Shown here: in pieces, positions 5,474 to 7,171 of the stretch
Position numbering within the stretch: the first letter of the stretch is position 1
How the letters are laid out: every line of letters starts with the position of its first letter
DNA from: Gemmatimonadales bacterium
GTDB lineage: Bacteria; Gemmatimonadota; Gemmatimonadetes; Gemmatimonadales; GWC2-71-9
Length of the DNA: 7,171 bases
Reading direction: 5' to 3'
Assembly: GCA_030601605.1 (NCBI GenBank)
Contig: JAUVTI010000102.1
Location: forward strand, 1-7,171
The notes under the pieces: model-generated
The model's database searches: none
The model's input: the letters and a program-made list of their open reading frames with translations, nothing else
What the model was told of the DNA's origin: nothing
Position numbers and translations under genes: made by a program

Positions 5474-6304
5474 ATGGTGACACGGGGGTGGAGGCGAGTC
5501 GGAGTGCTCGCCTCTTTTTCGTTACTCACCGTGCTGCCGCTCTGCGCGCAGACTCCCGCGGATCGCGAGATCGTGCTCGCGACCACCACATCGGTGCGCG
5601 ACGCGGGGCTGCTGGAGGCGATTCTCCCCGCGTTCGAGCGGGAGAGCGGCTATCGGGTGAAGGTGATCGCCGTCGGCTCGGGGCAGGCGTTGGCGCTGGG
5701 CCGCCAGGGAGAGGCCGACATCCTCATCCTGCACGCCCCCGAAGAAGAGCTGGAGTTCGTGCAGCAGGGCTATGCGACGTCGCGCGACGCGCTGATGCAC
5801 AACGAGTTCGTGTTGGTCGGAGCGGGGAACGATCCGGCCGGCGTGCGCGGGCTCGGAGCAATCGCCGCGCTGCAAGCCATCGTCGCCTACGAGGCACTCT
5901 TCGTGTCGCGCGCCGACCGCTCCGGCACTCACGTGAAGGAACGCGGCCTGTGGCAGCTGGCCGGCGTCGGACCCGGCCGACCCTGGTACCGCGAGTCAGG
6001 ACAGGGAATGAGCGCCACGCTGCAGATCGCGAACCAGCTCGGGGCCTACACCCTCACGGACATCGGCACTCTGCTGTCCCACAAGTACCCGCTCGATCTC
6101 GAGATCCTGGTCGAGGGAGACACGCTGCTGGCCAACCCCTACCACGTGCTGCTGGCAAATCCCGCCCGGTTCGAGTGGCTCAACGAAGAAGGCGCGCGGG
6201 CGCTGCGCGACTATCTGCTGTCCGAGGAGACCCAGCGGGCGATCGGCGCGCACGGGTGGGAAAAATTCGGCAGGTCGCTGTTCGTGCCGGCGGTGAGCTT
6301 CTAG
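5474..6304 (+). CDS. tupA: TupA-like tungstate ABC transporter substrate-binding protein
   Basis: This 276-residue exported solute-binding protein has a Sec signal peptide (RGWRR n-region, hydrophobic VGVLASFSLLTVLPLCA, probable cleavage after Ala25; Cys24 lacks a proper lipobox). The mature part matches TupA-type tungstate-binding proteins: ATTTSVRDAGLL (36-47), VKVIAVGSGQALALGRQGEAD, SGTHVKERGLW, WYRESGQGMSATLQIANQLG, YTLTDIGT, LEILVEGDTLLANPYHVLL and a C-terminal EKFGRSLFVP. In characterised systems TupA captures tungstate in the periplasm for the permease TupB and ATPase TupC; neither gene follows here. Specificity for tungstate over molybdate is inferred from family motifs. The ATG at 5474 gives the only well-formed signal peptide, though its ribosome binding site is weak. 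It begins 25 nt after the response regulator. A terminator-like hairpin (5491-5519) lies within the signal-peptide codons, and the gene ends just before the repeat at 6311. Confidence 0.9.
   Translation: MVTRGWRRVGVLASFSLLTVLPLCAQTPADREIVLATTTSVRDAGLLEAILPAFERESGYRVKVIAVGSGQALALGRQGEADILILHAPEEELEFVQQGYATSRDALMHNEFVLVGAGNDPAGVRGLGAIAALQAIVAYEALFVSRADRSGTHVKERGLWQLAGVGPGRPWYRESGQGMSATLQIANQLGAYTLTDIGTLLSHKYPLDLEILVEGDTLLANPYHVLLANPARFEWLNEEGARALRDYLLSEETQRAIGAHGWEKFGRSLFVPAVSF
5491..5519 (+). terminator. Intrinsic terminator-like hairpin inside the tupA signal-peptide codons
   Basis: GAGGCGAG (5491-5498) and CTCGCCTC (5507-5514) pair as a perfect 8-bp stem around an 8-nt loop and are followed at once by TTTTT (5515-5519). 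This is a textbook rho-independent terminator shape. It lies 43 nt after the response-regulator stop but 18 nt into tupA. It may terminate a share of transcripts after the regulator, acting as an attenuator relieved by translation of tupA. The following codons TTT, TCG and TTA are T-rich for such a GC-rich gene. Confidence 0.6.
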
Positions 6305-6310
6305 CTCTCG

Positions 6311-6339
6311 GCGCCGGGCCCCGGCCGGGCGCTTCTCTT
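6311..6339 (+). terminator. Terminator-like hairpin after tupA
   Basis: GCGCCGGGCC and GGCCGGGCGC pair around a CC loop with one internal G-G mismatch at the sixth pair, then TTCTCTT. It begins 6 nt after the tupA stop and is the natural end of the operon. The T tract is interrupted, and the mismatch makes it weaker than the otherwise identical hairpin at 6938-6959. Confidence 0.55.
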
Positions 6340-6367
6340 ACCGTCCCTCCCCACCCCCAACTATCTT
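6338..6367 (+). promoter_or_regulatory. Promoter-like pair in the left repeat copy, upstream of the small membrane-protein gene
   Basis: TTACCG (6338-6343) and TATCTT (6362-6367) are 18 bp apart, identical in sequence and spacing to the pair in the right copy. Transcription would start near 6374, giving a leader of about 74 nt to the GTG at 6448. The -10 is plausible (4 of 6); the -35 is weak (3 of 6). Confidence 0.4.
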
Positions 6368-6447
6368 CACACCATACCGGACCTCCGCCGGCGTCCGGTC
6401 GACCACTGACGCGCGATTCGGAGTAAGGAACAGAGAGAGGAGAATCC

Positions 6448-6864
6448 GTGGTCCACGATCACGTCTCGGCACTGTCTCCCCGGGGCGACGTTGCCCAGGA
6501 CGTCGCCAGGCAGATCAAGTCTTTCAGCGACAACGTGCGCTACCTGGCGTTCGCAGGAATCGCCTGCGTGTGGGCGTTCCGGCAGGCGGGTCCCTTCGGG
6601 GCCGAGCTGACGATCCAGCTGGCCATCGCGGCGTTCTTCGTGGTCTGCGCGCTGGCGACGGATATGCTCGAAGCCGCCCTCAGGGTCGTCGTGACCGCCC
6701 GCGGCGGGACACTCTCCGTCGACGATTCGGTGGTGGTCAAGGGATGGCGCTATGCGCTTCACGGATCGCCGGAGCGTGTGCTGCTGCTCTTGAAGCTGGG
6801 GTTCGTCGTTATGGGATATGCCTGGATCCTCGCGCATCTCTACAACATGATAGTGTTCTCCTAG
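6448..6864 (+). CDS. Small three-helix integral membrane protein of unknown function
   Basis: This 138-residue protein has three predicted membrane segments: about 31-45 (YLAFAGIACVWAF), 54-71 (LTIQLAIAAFFVVCALA) and 111-132 (VLLLLKLGFVVMGYAWILAH). A basic, soluble N-terminus (DVARQIKSFSDNVR) comes first, and a loop of about 38 residues with a short strand-like part (GGTLSVDDSVVVKGW) separates helices 2 and 3. I do not recognise a named family and assign no function. The GTG at 6448 is supported by a strong ribosome binding site (AGAGAGGAG) five bases upstream, and codon use looks like that of its neighbours. The gene is alone between two 79-bp direct repeats, with a promoter-like pair from the left copy upstream and the hairpin of the right copy 73 nt after its stop. 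The arrangement makes it a self-contained transcription unit that appears to have been inserted. Confidence 0.8.
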   Translation: MVHDHVSALSPRGDVAQDVARQIKSFSDNVRYLAFAGIACVWAFRQAGPFGAELTIQLAIAAFFVVCALATDMLEAALRVVVTARGGTLSVDDSVVVKGWRYALHGSPERVLLLLKLGFVVMGYAWILAHLYNMIVFS

Positions 6865-6937
6865 GAGCTTCGATTCGCGCACCCGATCTCACTCCGCGTC
6901 GCGGTTCCTTCGTGGCGGTGGGACGTGAGGTGGTTTA

Positions 6938-6966
6938 GCGCCCGGCCCCGGCCGGGCGCTTCTCTT
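6938..6966 (+). terminator. Perfect terminator-like hairpin upstream of the nitrilase-family gene
   Basis: GCGCCCGGCC (6938-6947) and GGCCGGGCGC (6950-6959) form a perfect 10-bp GC stem with a CC loop, followed by TTCTCTT. It would end transcripts of the small membrane-protein gene, 73 nt after its stop, and insulate the nitrilase-family promoter. A two-base loop is tight, so the innermost pair probably opens. Confidence 0.6.
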
Positions 6967-6994
6967 ACCGTCCCTCCCGGCGCCCAACTATCTT
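6965..6994 (+). promoter_or_regulatory. Probable leaderless promoter of the nitrilase-family gene
   Basis: TTACCG (6965-6970) and TATCTT (6989-6994) are 18 bp apart, and only CACACC separates the -10 box from the ATG at 7001. The predicted transcription start falls on or beside the start codon. No Shine-Dalgarno sequence is present, consistent with a leaderless mRNA. The T tract of the preceding hairpin runs into the -35 element. Confidence 0.5.
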
Positions 6995-7000
6995 CACACC

Positions 7001-7171
7001 ATGCCGGACCTCCGCCTCCTGATTGCCCAGCTCGTGCCCCAGAAGGGCGACTACGCCGAGAATCTGAGGCGGGTGGGCGGGGTGTTCGCGCAGGCCGCGG
7101 GACTCGATGACCCGCCCGGACTGATCGTGTTTCCCGAGACGGCGCTCACGGGGTACTTCCTCGAGGGTGGC
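7001..7171 (+). CDS. Carbon-nitrogen hydrolase (nitrilase superfamily), N-terminal part
   Basis: The first 57 codons are present and the gene runs off the right end. The protein begins MPDLRLLIAQLVPQKGDYAENLRRV, the usual first strand and helix of the nitrilase fold, followed by GLIVFPETALTGYFLE. E46 in FPETALTGY is the glutamate of the Glu-Lys-Cys catalytic triad; the Lys and Cys lie beyond the window. Members hydrolyse amides or nitriles, or supply ammonia as the glutaminase part of NAD synthetase; nothing here separates these. The ATG at 7001 is the start because it precedes the conserved first strand and lies six bases after a -10 box. The gene's first codons are duplicated at 6374-6389 in a degenerate copy. 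Confidence 0.85.
   Translation, partial: MPDLRLLIAQLVPQKGDYAENLRRVGGVFAQAAGLDDPPGLIVFPETALTGYFLEGG

Larger units (their letters stand above)
6311..6389 (+). repeat. 79-bp direct repeat, left copy (degenerate nitrilase 5' region)
   Basis: This segment matches 6938-7016 at 74 of 79 positions with no gaps. It holds a GC-rich hairpin, a TTACCG/TATCTT promoter-like pair and the sequence equivalent to the first five codons of the nitrilase-family gene. Where the right copy has ATG, this copy has ATA (6374-6376), and after the repeat the frame runs to a TGA within a few codons. It is therefore a relic of that gene's start, now placed in front of the small membrane-protein gene. Confidence 0.9.
6938..7016 (+). 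repeat. 79-bp direct repeat, right copy (intact nitrilase 5' region)
   Basis: This copy pairs with 6311-6389 at a 627-bp offset. The five differences are one base in the hairpin, three in the spacer around 6982-6985, and the third base of the start codon (ATG here, ATA in the left copy). The repeat extends through codon 5 of the nitrilase-family gene and stops there; flanking sequence on both sides is unrelated between the copies. Confidence 0.9.

Noticed and set aside
5540..5548. Lipoprotein signal (Cys24) in TupA.
   Set aside because: The residues before Cys are LPL, without the small residue at -1 needed for a lipobox; cleavage after Ala25 is more likely.
5488..6426. Long Arg-rich plus-strand frame overlapping tupA in another frame.
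   Set aside because: The tupA frame has a signal peptide and full family motifs; the overlapping frame is an Arg-rich shadow.

Overview
The window is 7.2 kb of densely coded, high-GC bacterial chromosome (roughly 65% G+C by eye). GTG starts are common, and an exported substrate-binding protein has a Sec-type signal peptide. The gene content and -10 boxes placed directly in front of start codons would fit a soil or sediment diderm such as a Gemmatimonadota-like lineage. That placement is a low-confidence inference, because no rRNA or diagnostic marker is present. There are no tRNA or rRNA genes, CRISPR arrays, transposases or phage genes.

Left part (1-1637): the 5' end of a minus-strand gene with an N-terminal hydrophobic segment leaves the window at base 1. 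Divergent from it is a Nudix hydrolase of the CoA-pyrophosphatase type (236-814). Next comes a DtxR/MntR-family metal-dependent repressor (927-1637), whose promoter overlaps a 22-bp imperfect palindrome that looks like its own operator. Its metal-site residues are of the manganese (MntR) type rather than the iron (DtxR) type.

Middle minus-strand operon (3518 down to 1645): a nucleoside hydrolase followed by a 3-hydroxyacyl-CoA dehydrogenase/lambda-crystallin-like NAD-dependent dehydrogenase. The two genes overlap by 10 nt and are probably translationally coupled. The nucleoside hydrolase appears to have a leaderless or nearly leaderless transcript.

Plus-strand operon (3615-6304): a SnoaL/NTF2-like small protein, a DUF72 (YecE-like) protein, an orphan response regulator whose receiver domain is followed by a C-terminal transmembrane anchor and a Pro-rich tail, and a TupA-like tungstate-binding protein. 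The tupA permease and ATPase genes are not adjacent. A strong intrinsic-terminator-like hairpin with a T5 tract lies inside the tupA signal-peptide codons, suggesting attenuation or translation-dependent read-through between the regulator and tupA.

Right end (6305-7171): this is the most unusual part. A 79-bp module (terminator hairpin, then a -35/-10-like promoter, then the first codons of a nitrilase-family gene) occurs twice as a direct repeat at 6311-6389 and 6938-7016, with 5 mismatches. The right copy runs into the intact nitrilase-family gene (ATG at 7001). In the left copy the start codon is ATA and the reading frame is soon lost. Between the copies sits one small three-helix membrane-protein gene of unknown function (6448-6864). 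The arrangement reads as a single-gene insertion or duplication that reused the nitrilase gene's own terminator-promoter-start region.
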